37,096 nt of DNA, from the NCBI GenBank assembly GCA_012269555.1, contig JAAXKA010000185.1, positions 1 to 37,096 of the forward strand, read 5' to 3'. Below, in pieces: positions 15,994 through 24,214 of this stretch; the stretch's first letter is position 1; each line of letters starts with the position of its first letter. A program made the translations under genes and the position numbers. Source of the stretch: Alphaproteobacteria bacterium. Lineage in GTDB: Bacteria; Pseudomonadota; Alphaproteobacteria; Puniceispirillales; Puniceispirillaceae. The notes below the pieces were generated by a model. It did no database searches and had not been told where the DNA came from. It was given only the letters and a program-made list of their open reading frames with translations.

Positions 15994-17160
15994 TTAATAT
16001 CCCTCTGATTTGATAATATTGAATTCTCTTCTTAATTTGCTCCCATGCTGGTCAAGTTCTGGGACTTCACCTAATTGATATTTTTGCCCTTGAATAATAC
16101 CAGAGGGTGAGAAAAGATTATATTCTTTTCCTCCCGAACTGACCGAAATAAACTCTGTCTGAGAATGAACAAGTAAATCATCCAATCCGTTTAATCGTCC
16201 AAAAGCAATATTATTTTTTTGCAAAGCATCTGCTAACGTATCTAATTCTATTTCGGCAAATCTAGAGTTTATAATTTTATCTAGTGTATTTCTATTCACC
16301 ACACGATTAATATTATTATCAAATTCTGGTTTTGTGGCTAACCATTCCATTTCAAGAATTTCAGAACAAAAAATTTTAAATTCTCTTTCATTTTGGATCC
16401 CTATTAATATTTTTTTTCCATCCTTAGTTGAATATAGCCCATAGGGTGCAATAGTTGGATGATTCAACCCCACACGAGCTACATCTGTGTTTCCATAGTG
16501 CTTTTGCAAATGAGGTACATTCATCCAATCCATTAAACTATGAAATAGTGAGACCTCGATTTGACGTCCTTGATTTGTTTTTAATCGAGCATATAAAGCT
16601 TGCAGGATACTCTGATATGCAGTCATTCCAGCTGCAATGTCGCATACTGAAACACCTACCCTGCCTGGTTCTGATTCCGCTCCTGTGATGGAAGAAAGTC
16701 CTGTCTCTGCTTGAATGAGTAAATCATAAGCTTTTACATTTGCAAATTTCCCTGTTGAACCGTAGCCGCTAATATCACATCTAATTAATGAGGGATTTAA
16801 TCTTCGCATCTTCTGAAAATCAGCAACTAATCTGTCAATAACACCCGGCATGAGATTTTGTATAAAAACATCTGCATGCTCAACCATAGTTATCAAAACT
16901 TTTTTATCTTCCGGTTTTTTCAGGTCTAAACAAATTGACTCTTTTCCTCGGTTTAACCAAATAAAATAGGAACTTTTATTACCACCAGCCGCATCATATT
17001 TTCTGGCAAAATCACCCTCTGGTCGCTCTATCTTTATAACCCTAGCTCCAGCATCAGCTAACTTTCCTGACGCATATGGTCCTGCAACAGCTTGTTCAAC
17101 TGAAACAATTAGCAATCCTGCTAAATCAGTATTAAAATTTTTATCCTTTGACTTTTCCAT
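15994..17160 (-). CDS. CaiB/BaiF CoA transferase, mesaconate/citramalate/itaconate-like subgroup
   Basis: Family III CoA transferase of 388 residues. The N-terminus LIVSVEQAVAGPYASGKLADAGARVIKIERPEGDFARKYD resembles the mesaconyl-CoA, citramalate and itaconate CoA-transferase subgroup; the segment is quoted in part at residues 18-56. SSYFIWLNRGKESICLDLK and GYGSTG follow. Asp174 in SVCDIAAG is the expected aspartyl-thioester residue. ATG 17160 has AAGGT upstream and leaves 17 bp after the MmgE/PrpD gene; an earlier start would overlap it by 43 bp and add a non-family extension. With PrpD and acyl-CoA dehydrogenase neighbours it likely activates a short di- or tricarboxylic acid. The subgroup is assigned from memory of motifs. 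Confidence 0.85.
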   Translation of the reverse strand: MEKSKDKNFNTDLAGLLIVSVEQAVAGPYASGKLADAGARVIKIERPEGDFARKYDAAGGNKSSYFIWLNRGKESICLDLKKPEDKKVLITMVEHADVFIQNLMPGVIDRLVADFQKMRRLNPSLIRCDISGYGSTGKFANVKAYDLLIQAETGLSSITGAESEPGRVGVSVCDIAAGMTAYQSILQALYARLKTNQGRQIEVSLFHSLMDWMNVPHLQKHYGNTDVARVGLNHPTIAPYGLYSTKDGKKILIGIQNEREFKIFCSEILEMEWLATKPEFDNNINRVVNRNTLDKIINSRFAEIELDTLADALQKNNIAFGRLNGLDDLLVHSQTEFISVSSGGKEYNLFSPSGIIQGQKYQLGEVPELDQHGSKLRREFNIIKSEGY

Positions 17161-17177
17161 TCTTACCTTTTTTATGC

Positions 17178-18530
17178 TCAGAATTTTCGAAGCCAATCGC
17201 CAATTCCCTTGGCAGTGCAATTATCTTTGTTCTCAAGTAAATGATACAATAATTGTATTTTTTCTGTTTCAAGTAAATTATATGCCTTATCTTTAAGTCT
17301 TGGATAAGCATCAATAGCACTTTGGTTTTTATTCAAATCAAATTCAAAACTCTTTTTTGGCAAACCCTTTGAGCGCACAAAAACACTAGCAAAGCTATCT
17401 TCCATACTTTCATCGAAAGATACTTTTATTTTTTGCATCTGATGTTTGATTTCTTCATTCCTAACCAATTCTTCAAGGAAACTATCTAATGCTGCCGTAT
17501 TATATCCACAAATCAACAAAGCAGCTACGTAATGAAAACTAAATTTGCCTTGCAAACCTGTTTGCGGATTTTCAATGTCACAAACTCCATACCAACTAGA
17601 ACTAACTATAATATCAATCGTCTGAACAGTTTGTGGGTGAAGATAATTTTCTGATTTTGCTATAATTAAAGCTTCTATTGCCGCGTGTAACCCATGACAA
17701 CAGGCATGAAGTTTATAACTTACTTTATCAAAACGAAACGGTAATTCAGCACCTCGATCATAAAAAGATAAATGTGTTTTTTCTGGCGAATGTGTTTCAA
17801 TAAAGCCCTGTGGACTGCCAAGCCCATCTGGATTAGAGATAAAATCAAACCCTGCTAAAGTAGCTGCTTTGACTCCATTTGAAGCAGCTATTCCTGCATT
17901 AAGAGGCTTTCCCATTGTACCAAATTGAGACTTCAAACCAGATGCCATCGTGCTTGCTATCCCAAGAGCATGATATCTTTGTGTCTCCGTTAACTCAAGT
18001 AAACGACACGCTCCAATTACTGCCCCAAAACAACCTGCCGTTGCAGTTTGGTGAAAACCAGCTCTATAATGCTCCATGCCTAATATTTCCCCAACTAGTA
18101 TCGCTGCTTCTGCCCCAACCAGAAATGACTCTATGATATCAAGGTAGGTTTTATTGCTACTTTCGCTTAATGCTAAAATGGCGGGAAAAATGGCTGCTGA
18201 TAAATGACCAATATGCAGAAAATGAGTATCATCATAATCTAAAGCATGGGAGATTGTACCATTAGCTAAAGCGGCAAGATGAGGGGCTGTCTTAATATTA
18301 AGTCCCAATACTGATGATGTTTGATTTCCTCCTTCATTTTGAACAAACTGCTGTATTTTTTTTGTCACAGGTTCTTGGCTGCCTGCTGCAGATACCACTA
18401 ACCAATCAAAAAAGGAGTACTCGGCTACTTGCATGCATTTAGTTGGTAGTTCACTTGAGGAGAAATAGGAGTAACACACTAAATCCCTTGATACATTATC
18501 TACAACTTTTAAATAAGAATTATTATCCAT
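17178..18530 (-). CDS. MmgE/PrpD family protein
   Basis: The family holds 2-methylcitrate dehydratase (PrpD), cis-aconitate decarboxylase and several isomerases or dehydratases of small branched acids. The 450-residue protein is of normal length and carries LDYDDTHFLHIGHLSAAIFPA near residues ~82-102, where PrpD has the D-D-T-H...H-x-G block. Other family blocks are GKPLNAGIAASNGVKAATLA and the KLHACCHGLHAAIEA lid motif. ATG 18530 overlaps the acyl-CoA dehydrogenase stop by 8 bp (ATGGATAA), strong evidence of cotranscription. Function is most likely hydration, dehydration or decarboxylation of a small carboxylic acid in the operon's pathway; the true substrate is not visible. Confidence 0.85.
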   Translation of the reverse strand: MDNNSYLKVVDNVSRDLVCYSYFSSSELPTKCMQVAEYSFFDWLVVSAAGSQEPVTKKIQQFVQNEGGNQTSSVLGLNIKTAPHLAALANGTISHALDYDDTHFLHIGHLSAAIFPAILALSESSNKTYLDIIESFLVGAEAAILVGEILGMEHYRAGFHQTATAGCFGAVIGACRLLELTETQRYHALGIASTMASGLKSQFGTMGKPLNAGIAASNGVKAATLAGFDFISNPDGLGSPQGFIETHSPEKTHLSFYDRGAELPFRFDKVSYKLHACCHGLHAAIEALIIAKSENYLHPQTVQTIDIIVSSSWYGVCDIENPQTGLQGKFSFHYVAALLICGYNTAALDSFLEELVRNEEIKHQMQKIKVSFDESMEDSFASVFVRSKGLPKKSFEFDLNKNQSAIDAYPRLKDKAYNLLETEKIQLLYHLLENKDNCTAKGIGDWLRKF

Positions 18531-19686
18531 ATGATTTTGGCATACCAAGAATTTTTTCTGCAATATAGGACAAAATCATATTTGTTGAAATAGGTGCAAC
18601 CTGATACAGTCTGGTTTCACGATATTTTCGCTCAATATCGTATTCTTCTGCAAACCCAAAACCACCAAATGTCTGCATACATGCCTCCGCAGCCATCCAA
18701 GAAGCATCAGCAGCAAGAAGTTTTGCAATATTAGCACTTTCACCATCATTGATCCCATTATCAAATTTTTCTGCTGCATGATGCACCATTAATTCTGCAG
18801 CTTTCATATGTGCATAAGAGTTAGATATTGGAAATTGAATTCCCTGATTCTTTGAAATAGGCGCGTTAAACAGAATTCGATTATTCCCATATTCACTTGC
18901 CTGACGAATAAACCATTGGGCATCACCAATGCATTCTGCTGCTATTAAAACACGCTCAGCATTCATCCCAGAAAGAATATACTTAAAACCCTCCCCTTCG
19001 TTGCCAACGAGCGTATTTTTATCTACTTGCAAGTCCTGAATAAATATTTCAGTTGTCGAATGATTAATCATGGTACGAATTGGATTTATCTGAATGTGCT
19101 CCCCACTGGCCTCTCTCATATCAATTAAGAAAACAGACAGTCCGTCCGTTTTCTTAGTAACTTGTTCTATTGGGGTTGTTCTCGCCAAAAGTAATAATAA
19201 ATCAGAATACTCAGCTCTAGATGTCCATATTTTTTGGCCATTTATTATATAACCAGAGTCTGTTTTCTTTGCAAAAGTCTTTAAAGAGAGGGTATCTGTC
19301 CCAGTGTTTGGCTCAGTTACACCGAACGCTTGTAGACGAATATCTCCACTTGCAATTCCGGGTAAATATTTTTGCTTCTGATCTTTAGAACCATGCTTTA
19401 ATAAAGTTCCCATAATATACATTTGGGCATGGCAAGCAGCTGCATTCGCACCATTATAATGTATCCTTTTTAAAATTTCTAAAGCTGTTCTCAATCCTAG
19501 CTCAGAACCCCCATATTCTTCTGGAATCAAGGCTGCCAAATAACCAGAGGTGGATAACTTTTGGACAAATTGAGATGGATATTCTCTGTTTCTGTCTAAA
19601 TCCCTCCAATAAGACATAGGAAATTCAGAGCAAATAGCATCAACGCCAATGTGAATATCATTTATTAACTGGTCAAGTTCGCTCAT
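18523..19686 (-). CDS. Acyl-CoA dehydrogenase with IVD-type catalytic Glu
   Basis: FAD-dependent alpha,beta-desaturation of an acyl-CoA. The 387-residue protein has PEEYGGSELGL, the FGVTEPNTGTDTLSLKT FAD/substrate loop, INGQKIWTSRAEYSD, and the QTFGGFGFAEEYDIERKYRETRLY C-terminal block. At the usual catalytic-Glu place (YEGT in MCAD-type enzymes) it has Tyr-Gln-Val-Ala (Gln362). However, Glu244 in GMNAERV matches the position of Glu254 in isovaleryl-CoA dehydrogenase, so an alternative base is present and a branched acyl group is plausible. ATG 19686 begins 7 bp after the amidohydrolase stop. Its stop overlaps the MmgE/PrpD start. Confidence 0.88.
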   Translation of the reverse strand: MSELDQLINDIHIGVDAICSEFPMSYWRDLDRNREYPSQFVQKLSTSGYLAALIPEEYGGSELGLRTALEILKRIHYNGANAAACHAQMYIMGTLLKHGSKDQKQKYLPGIASGDIRLQAFGVTEPNTGTDTLSLKTFAKKTDSGYIINGQKIWTSRAEYSDLLLLLARTTPIEQVTKKTDGLSVFLIDMREASGEHIQINPIRTMINHSTTEIFIQDLQVDKNTLVGNEGEGFKYILSGMNAERVLIAAECIGDAQWFIRQASEYGNNRILFNAPISKNQGIQFPISNSYAHMKAAELMVHHAAEKFDNGINDGESANIAKLLAADASWMAAEACMQTFGGFGFAEEYDIERKYRETRLYQVAPISTNMILSYIAEKILGMPKSYG

Positions 19687-19693
19687 TCTAATT

Positions 19694-21070
19694 TTAACCA
19701 AAATCAGCCGTAGCTGCTTTGGACTTGAACTCGTTGTAAATTTTTCTCCCAGATGATTCTAGATTTGATAGCTTAGTATCTAAATCTGCAAAGTTAAGCT
19801 TCCCATTTTGCTTCATTATCTCACCTTCAATGATAACTGTATCAACATTGCCTGGATGACCATAACATATAATAGAATGAAGTGGGTTAAAGCTATTTTT
19901 CAAGTTCAAATCATTGTTTCTTAATAATGTGATATCTGCTTTTTTCCCGATTTCTAATGTACCAATTTTATCATCAAGTCTAAAATCTTTAGCGCCGTTT
20001 ATGGTTGCCCAATCAAACGCATCTGATGTTGTAATTGGGATAGGATGCGGTCTTTGTCCTGTTTTCGATTGCTCTTCACGACTCAAAAAATGCCTCTCAA
20101 CTTGCATTGTTGTTCGTGCAATCGCAAACATGTCGGGGGAATAAGCACTTTCAATATCTGAGCCTATTGAAAATGGATAATTTTTTTTCAATAATCTTGC
20201 AGAAAGAGGGTTTCCATATGACATTTGCATTTCAACTTCTGCGGTAATAGTGAACGTAGCCCCAGAGTCAGTCAGAACCTCCAAATCCTTTTCTAATAAT
20301 TCGTTTCCATGCACAATATTGATATGTTCACCAAGCAAACCATCTTTATAGGCCATAGAATATGCCTGCTCACCAACCATTTGCAAACCAGAATGGTGCA
20401 TACTAGTTACCAAGTCCATGTCCTTTGCTAACTTAAAATCCTGCATACATACTTCGTTCACAGCCATTTGTGGACCAAGAATAGCAAGCCCCATTGTTAC
20501 CTTTTTATCAGAACTAGACATTCGGCCAGAACGAAGCCTAACTACCTCATTTTCTGGCATTGGAACTTCAGAAAAGTGTGGCTGCCCCGGTGCTGGATCT
20601 GGTTTTGGTGTCCCATGCAAAAATACAGCTCGTATGCCGGACTCCTCTAATCCGTCAATTGCTGCATCAGAATGATCGGGCGTACGGTTGCAGTGGTGCC
20701 AGTCAACTAAAGTAGTAACACCGTTGTTAATTTGGTTAAGAGCGCCTACCAAATTAGCAATGTAAATGTCTTCAGGCTCAAAAAATGTAGCTAAGCCAGC
20801 ATGCATTGCTCTAAAGTAATTAGTTGCTGTCCAATCGCCAGCCAGTCCACGCAAACCAGTCTGCCAAGTATGTATATGGGCATTTACAAAGCCAGGCATC
20901 ACTAGCATATTTTTTGCATCTATCTCTTTATATTTATTAGGATTTTCAATTGAGGTTTCTATAGAAACTATTATTCCGTCTTTTACCAATATATCATGTT
21001 TCTGGTCGTAATTTTTAAAATCACTACCAGATACAATAAGCGCATTTTTAATAAGTAAATCACCCGGCAT
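19694..21070 (-). CDS. Amidohydrolase, TRZ/ATZ (cytosine-deaminase-like) family
   Basis: Metal-dependent hydrolase or deaminase of 458 residues acting on a ring or amidine C-N (or C-halogen) bond. It has an N-terminal beta-sandwich piece, PGFVNAHIHTWQTG with metal ligands His65 and His67, MHHSG (His225/226), VHGNEL (His254), IGSDIE (Asp305), and the C-terminal IGTLEIGKKADITLL. In deaminases of this family the third ligand is followed by a catalytic Glu (H-x-x-E); here that place is Gly228, and the HCP segment after the fourth ligand is replaced. Reaction chemistry may therefore differ. GGAGGAGAG in front of ATG 21070 is the strongest ribosome site in the operon. It lies 24 bp after the TRAP permease gene. 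Confidence 0.85.
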   Translation of the reverse strand: MPGDLLIKNALIVSGSDFKNYDQKHDILVKDGIIVSIETSIENPNKYKEIDAKNMLVMPGFVNAHIHTWQTGLRGLAGDWTATNYFRAMHAGLATFFEPEDIYIANLVGALNQINNGVTTLVDWHHCNRTPDHSDAAIDGLEESGIRAVFLHGTPKPDPAPGQPHFSEVPMPENEVVRLRSGRMSSSDKKVTMGLAILGPQMAVNEVCMQDFKLAKDMDLVTSMHHSGLQMVGEQAYSMAYKDGLLGEHINIVHGNELLEKDLEVLTDSGATFTITAEVEMQMSYGNPLSARLLKKNYPFSIGSDIESAYSPDMFAIARTTMQVERHFLSREEQSKTGQRPHPIPITTSDAFDWATINGAKDFRLDDKIGTLEIGKKADITLLRNNDLNLKNSFNPLHSIICYGHPGNVDTVIIEGEIMKQNGKLNFADLDTKLSNLESSGRKIYNEFKSKAATADFG

Positions 21071-21094
21071 AATAGCTCTCCTCCATTTGAATAA

Positions 21095-23017
21095 TTAAAT
21101 TAAAATTGTTACGATCCATGGGAAATAGATTAGTATTGCTATAACAAATAGCATAGCGATTACGAATGGTGTGGACCCTGTAAAAATATCCCCTAGTGAT
21201 ACATTTAAATTTTTAGGCAAAGATGCCTTCACTACAAAAACACTTAAACCAAACGGCGGCGTCAGTAATCCCAGTTCGATTGCAATCACGGTAATTATGC
21301 CGAACCAAATTTGGTCAACACCCATAGCAATTGTATAGGGAAGAGCAATTGGTAATAAAATTAACAAAGCCGATACTGAATCAAGAACCATTCCTAAAAG
21401 GATAATAATTAATATATGCAAAACCAAAAAAGCTATTAAATTTAAATCCATTGCTTGCAGAAAATTTGTTAGATGCATCGGAATTCCAGACAATGCAAGC
21501 ATCCTAGTATACAGGCTAGAAGCAATAATTAAGAATAAAATTCCTGAGGTAATAAACCCTGCTTCAAATACAACTTCTTTAAATGTTTGAAAGTTTATTT
21601 TCCTTCTAAGAATAGCAGTAATTAATGCTCCAAGTGCTCCAACAGCTCCGGCTTCAGTGGGTGAGAAAAATCCAGCATATATCCCACCCATTACTAGAAA
21701 AATAAGAAATAAAATAGGTAAAATCTGTATTAATTTATTCTGTTTATCTTCGATTTCAGGCATTTCAAGAGATGGATTAATCTTTTCCAAAACACTGTTA
21801 GGAAAAAATTTTACAGAACAAAATATCATTAAACCAAAAATACATGAGAGTAATATACCCGGTAATATCCCAGCAATGAAAAGTTTTCCAATTGATACTT
21901 CCGCAAGAATTCCATAGATAATTAGCAGAATACTAGGAGGAATAAGCATGCCAAGCACTGAACTTCCTGCTACAATTCCAACCGCAAAACGATTCTTAAA
22001 TCCATGATAAACCATAGGTGGCACAGCAATTCGGCTAAACACTGATGCAGAGGCTAAGGAAGAACCAGTAATCGAGGCAAAAATTGCATTTGCAAATACA
22101 GTTGCTATACCGAGTCCACCTTTTAACCACCTTAAAGTGCGGACAGCGAGCGCAAACGCATCTTTACCGACATCTCCCCGTTCCAATAATAAACCCATTA
22201 AAACAAAAAGTGGAACAACTCCAAATTCAAAAGATTGGATCGCTGTAGCAGAACTCATACCTAGGGATTTAAAAGCAACTGGAAATTTATTTATGATTAG
22301 CCAAATGCCCGCGAATGAACTAAACATCAAAGCAATTCCAATTGGCATTCCCATTAATACTAAAAATAGCATGCCGCCAAAAGCAATAAAGCCTAATTCT
22401 GCTCGCGTTAATGGTAAACCTGTTAATAAAAAAAATAAAATTACAACAAAGGCCAGTAAACCCATCATAAGAATTTTATCTTTAATATCACCAAAGCCAT
22501 CTTGGTAAATAGTATAAAGATGGATTAATATAACTCTAATTATTTCAAAAATGATTATAAGGGAAGCTATGGAATTTACCAGTTTGAACGGCCATGTTGG
22601 TATAGTAAATGCTCCAATTGCACCAGTAAATTCCGAGCCAATGTAAGCCTTATAAAAATCTGCCCAGAAGTAGATGGATATAAAATAAAAAACCACTAAT
22701 GCAGCAACAAAAAATAGACTAGTTAACAAATTACTAAATGATGGACTTATTTTCTGAAACAGGGTGGAAAATATTTCTGCAGATATTAAACGGTTGCGTC
22801 GAATGGTAATTCCTATTTGCAAAAAAACAACAGAAACTATACCAAAACCGACTATTTCAGAGACTCCATTTATTGGGAAGCTAAAGAGATTTCTCAGTAA
22901 AACATCTACACAAATTAAAATAGTTGCTAAAATAATAGCAACTGATGCAGCCCACGCGAATGATACTGAGATTGTATCAACTATATGGTCTATATATTTT
23001 AAAAATTTAATGTACAT
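21095..23017 (-). CDS. dctQM: Fused TRAP transporter permease DctQM
   Basis: Single polypeptide of 640 residues joining the small (DctQ) and large (DctM) membrane subunits of a sodium-coupled TRAP transporter. Residues ~1-165 are the four-helix DctQ part (with VDVLLRNLFSFPINGVSEIVG). A hydrophobic linker helix follows, and then the 12-helix DctM part from about 205, with LMGMPIGIALMFSS, ITGSSLASASVFSRIAVPPM, GSSVLGMLIPPSILLIIYG, GFFSPTEAGAVGALGAL and ELGLLTPPFGLSVFVVK. Such fusions are common in marine bacteria. ATG 23017 gives a normal N-terminus although AGGA abuts it; a TTG at 23044 is the alternative. The gene follows dctP after a stem-loop. Confidence 0.92.
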   Translation of the reverse strand: MYIKFLKYIDHIVDTISVSFAWAASVAIILATILICVDVLLRNLFSFPINGVSEIVGFGIVSVVFLQIGITIRRNRLISAEIFSTLFQKISPSFSNLLTSLFFVAALVVFYFISIYFWADFYKAYIGSEFTGAIGAFTIPTWPFKLVNSIASLIIIFEIIRVILIHLYTIYQDGFGDIKDKILMMGLLAFVVILFFLLTGLPLTRAELGFIAFGGMLFLVLMGMPIGIALMFSSFAGIWLIINKFPVAFKSLGMSSATAIQSFEFGVVPLFVLMGLLLERGDVGKDAFALAVRTLRWLKGGLGIATVFANAIFASITGSSLASASVFSRIAVPPMVYHGFKNRFAVGIVAGSSVLGMLIPPSILLIIYGILAEVSIGKLFIAGILPGILLSCIFGLMIFCSVKFFPNSVLEKINPSLEMPEIEDKQNKLIQILPILFLIFLVMGGIYAGFFSPTEAGAVGALGALITAILRRKINFQTFKEVVFEAGFITSGILFLIIASSLYTRMLALSGIPMHLTNFLQAMDLNLIAFLVLHILIIILLGMVLDSVSALLILLPIALPYTIAMGVDQIWFGIITVIAIELGLLTPPFGLSVFVVKASLPKNLNVSLGDIFTGSTPFVIAMLFVIAILIYFPWIVTILI

Positions 23018-23032
23018 TCCTGAAATACGGCA

Positions 23033-23057
23033 GGCGGCTAACAAACCATCAGCCGCC
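23033..23057 (-). promoter_or_regulatory. GC-rich stem-loop between dctP and dctQM
   Basis: GGCGGCT (23033-23039) and AGCCGCC (23051-23057) form a perfect 7-bp, mostly G-C stem with an 11-nt loop, unusual in this AT-rich DNA. It lies 19 bp past the dctP stop and ends 15 bp before the dctQM ATG. On the minus strand no U-tract follows, so partial attenuation or protection of the dctP mRNA end is more likely than full termination. Confidence 0.55.
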
Positions 23058-23076
23058 CCAACCTTTTTATCAATAT

Positions 23077-24156
23077 TTAAATATTTGCGGACCAGTCCCT
23101 AAGTGGTTGACCAGTTTCTGCGGCGAGTTTCATGAATTTTTTAAGTATATCGCCAGCAGGAATACCTTTCGGCTCAAGGTTTTGTACAAATAAGGCTCCC
23201 AGATCTTCCATACCATTTGCCATATCTTTTCTTTGACTATCTGGCATTTCACGAATAGTACAACCAAAAGCCTCATATGCTCCAAGTGCCTTTTTACCAA
23301 GTATATTAATAACACCCGCATTTGCAGAGGAATATTCTCTTCCAAGAGTTTTAAGTACATCTTGTACTTCAGAGGGTAATGAATTGAATACGTCCAAATT
23401 CATTCCACTTGCACCAAAAGTAAATGGACCTGTATCCACTAATGTTACATGCTTAGCTTGTTCATATAACTTTAATGGAAATGCTCCTGCATGGATTATA
23501 ATGACGCCATCACCAACACCTGTTTCAAGTTGCGAGTACATAGCCGGTAGTCCAGATGGCACAACAGTAGCCCCAAAAGGAGTAAGATAAGGCGCTGTTG
23601 TGGGAGCTCCTAGAATTTTCATTCCCTCTAAATCAGACAACTTATTGATAGGTTTTTTGGTAAACAAATGATACCCCCCTGAGACACATGCGCCAAAAGA
23701 GATTACATCTTGTTTTGTCCATTCGTCCTGCATTGCTTTTTCGCTATCATCTAGTGCATTCATAATGCCAACAGCCTGCTCCGGACTAGTAGTTGTAAAG
23801 GGCGTGCTGAAATATATATTATGAAGTGGAAGTGTTGAAGGCTCCCAGAGACTTCCAATCCAACCAATATCTGTTAAATTATTAGTCACCGCCTCTAATG
23901 TGTCATTAAAATTATAGAGTGCTCCTCCATAAGCTTCAGTCCATTCTATTTCGTATTCACTTCCGCGCTCTTTGAGCATGCTATTTGCTTTAGCAACGAT
24001 AACAGACTGAAGTGGACCCACCCATGGTATTACTGTTGGATGACTAGATGCAATCGTGAGATTAATTTTCTTTGTCGCAGCAATAGCCTCTTTGAAAGCT
24101 GCCAATGGCATACTAGCCGCGATTAATCCTGCATTAAAGTTTCTTCTGTTTATCAT
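23077..24156 (-). CDS. dctP: TRAP transporter substrate-binding protein (DctP family)
   Basis: Periplasmic solute receptor delivering ligand to DctQM. The 359-residue precursor begins MINRRNFNAGLIAASMPLAAF, a signal with twin arginines resembling a Tat leader. Family features include the FSTPF element, KPINKLSDLEGMKI, and the SQLETGVGDGVI stretch that matches the ALQTGVVDG block. At the position of the nearly invariant carboxylate-binding Arg (as in KLRVP of sialic-acid SiaP), this protein has Leu182 (EGMKILGAP). The ligand may thus not be bound through a classical Arg-carboxylate bridge. GGGGAGGT precedes ATG 24156. It is 58 bp after the SDR gene. Confidence 0.9.
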   Translation of the reverse strand: MINRRNFNAGLIAASMPLAAFKEAIAATKKINLTIASSHPTVIPWVGPLQSVIVAKANSMLKERGSEYEIEWTEAYGGALYNFNDTLEAVTNNLTDIGWIGSLWEPSTLPLHNIYFSTPFTTTSPEQAVGIMNALDDSEKAMQDEWTKQDVISFGACVSGGYHLFTKKPINKLSDLEGMKILGAPTTAPYLTPFGATVVPSGLPAMYSQLETGVGDGVIIIHAGAFPLKLYEQAKHVTLVDTGPFTFGASGMNLDVFNSLPSEVQDVLKTLGREYSSANAGVINILGKKALGAYEAFGCTIREMPDSQRKDMANGMEDLGALFVQNLEPKGIPAGDILKKFMKLAAETGQPLRDWSANI

Positions 24157-24214
24157 TTTTACCTCCCCATGAATTACAGATTTCCAGTTTTTTAATAATA
24201 ATCAATATATCAGC

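Noticed and set aside
22137..22508. 123-residue open frame on the plus strand, opposite the TRAP permease
   Set aside because: It is the antisense shadow of a strongly supported DctM coding region and has no domain-like pattern of its own.
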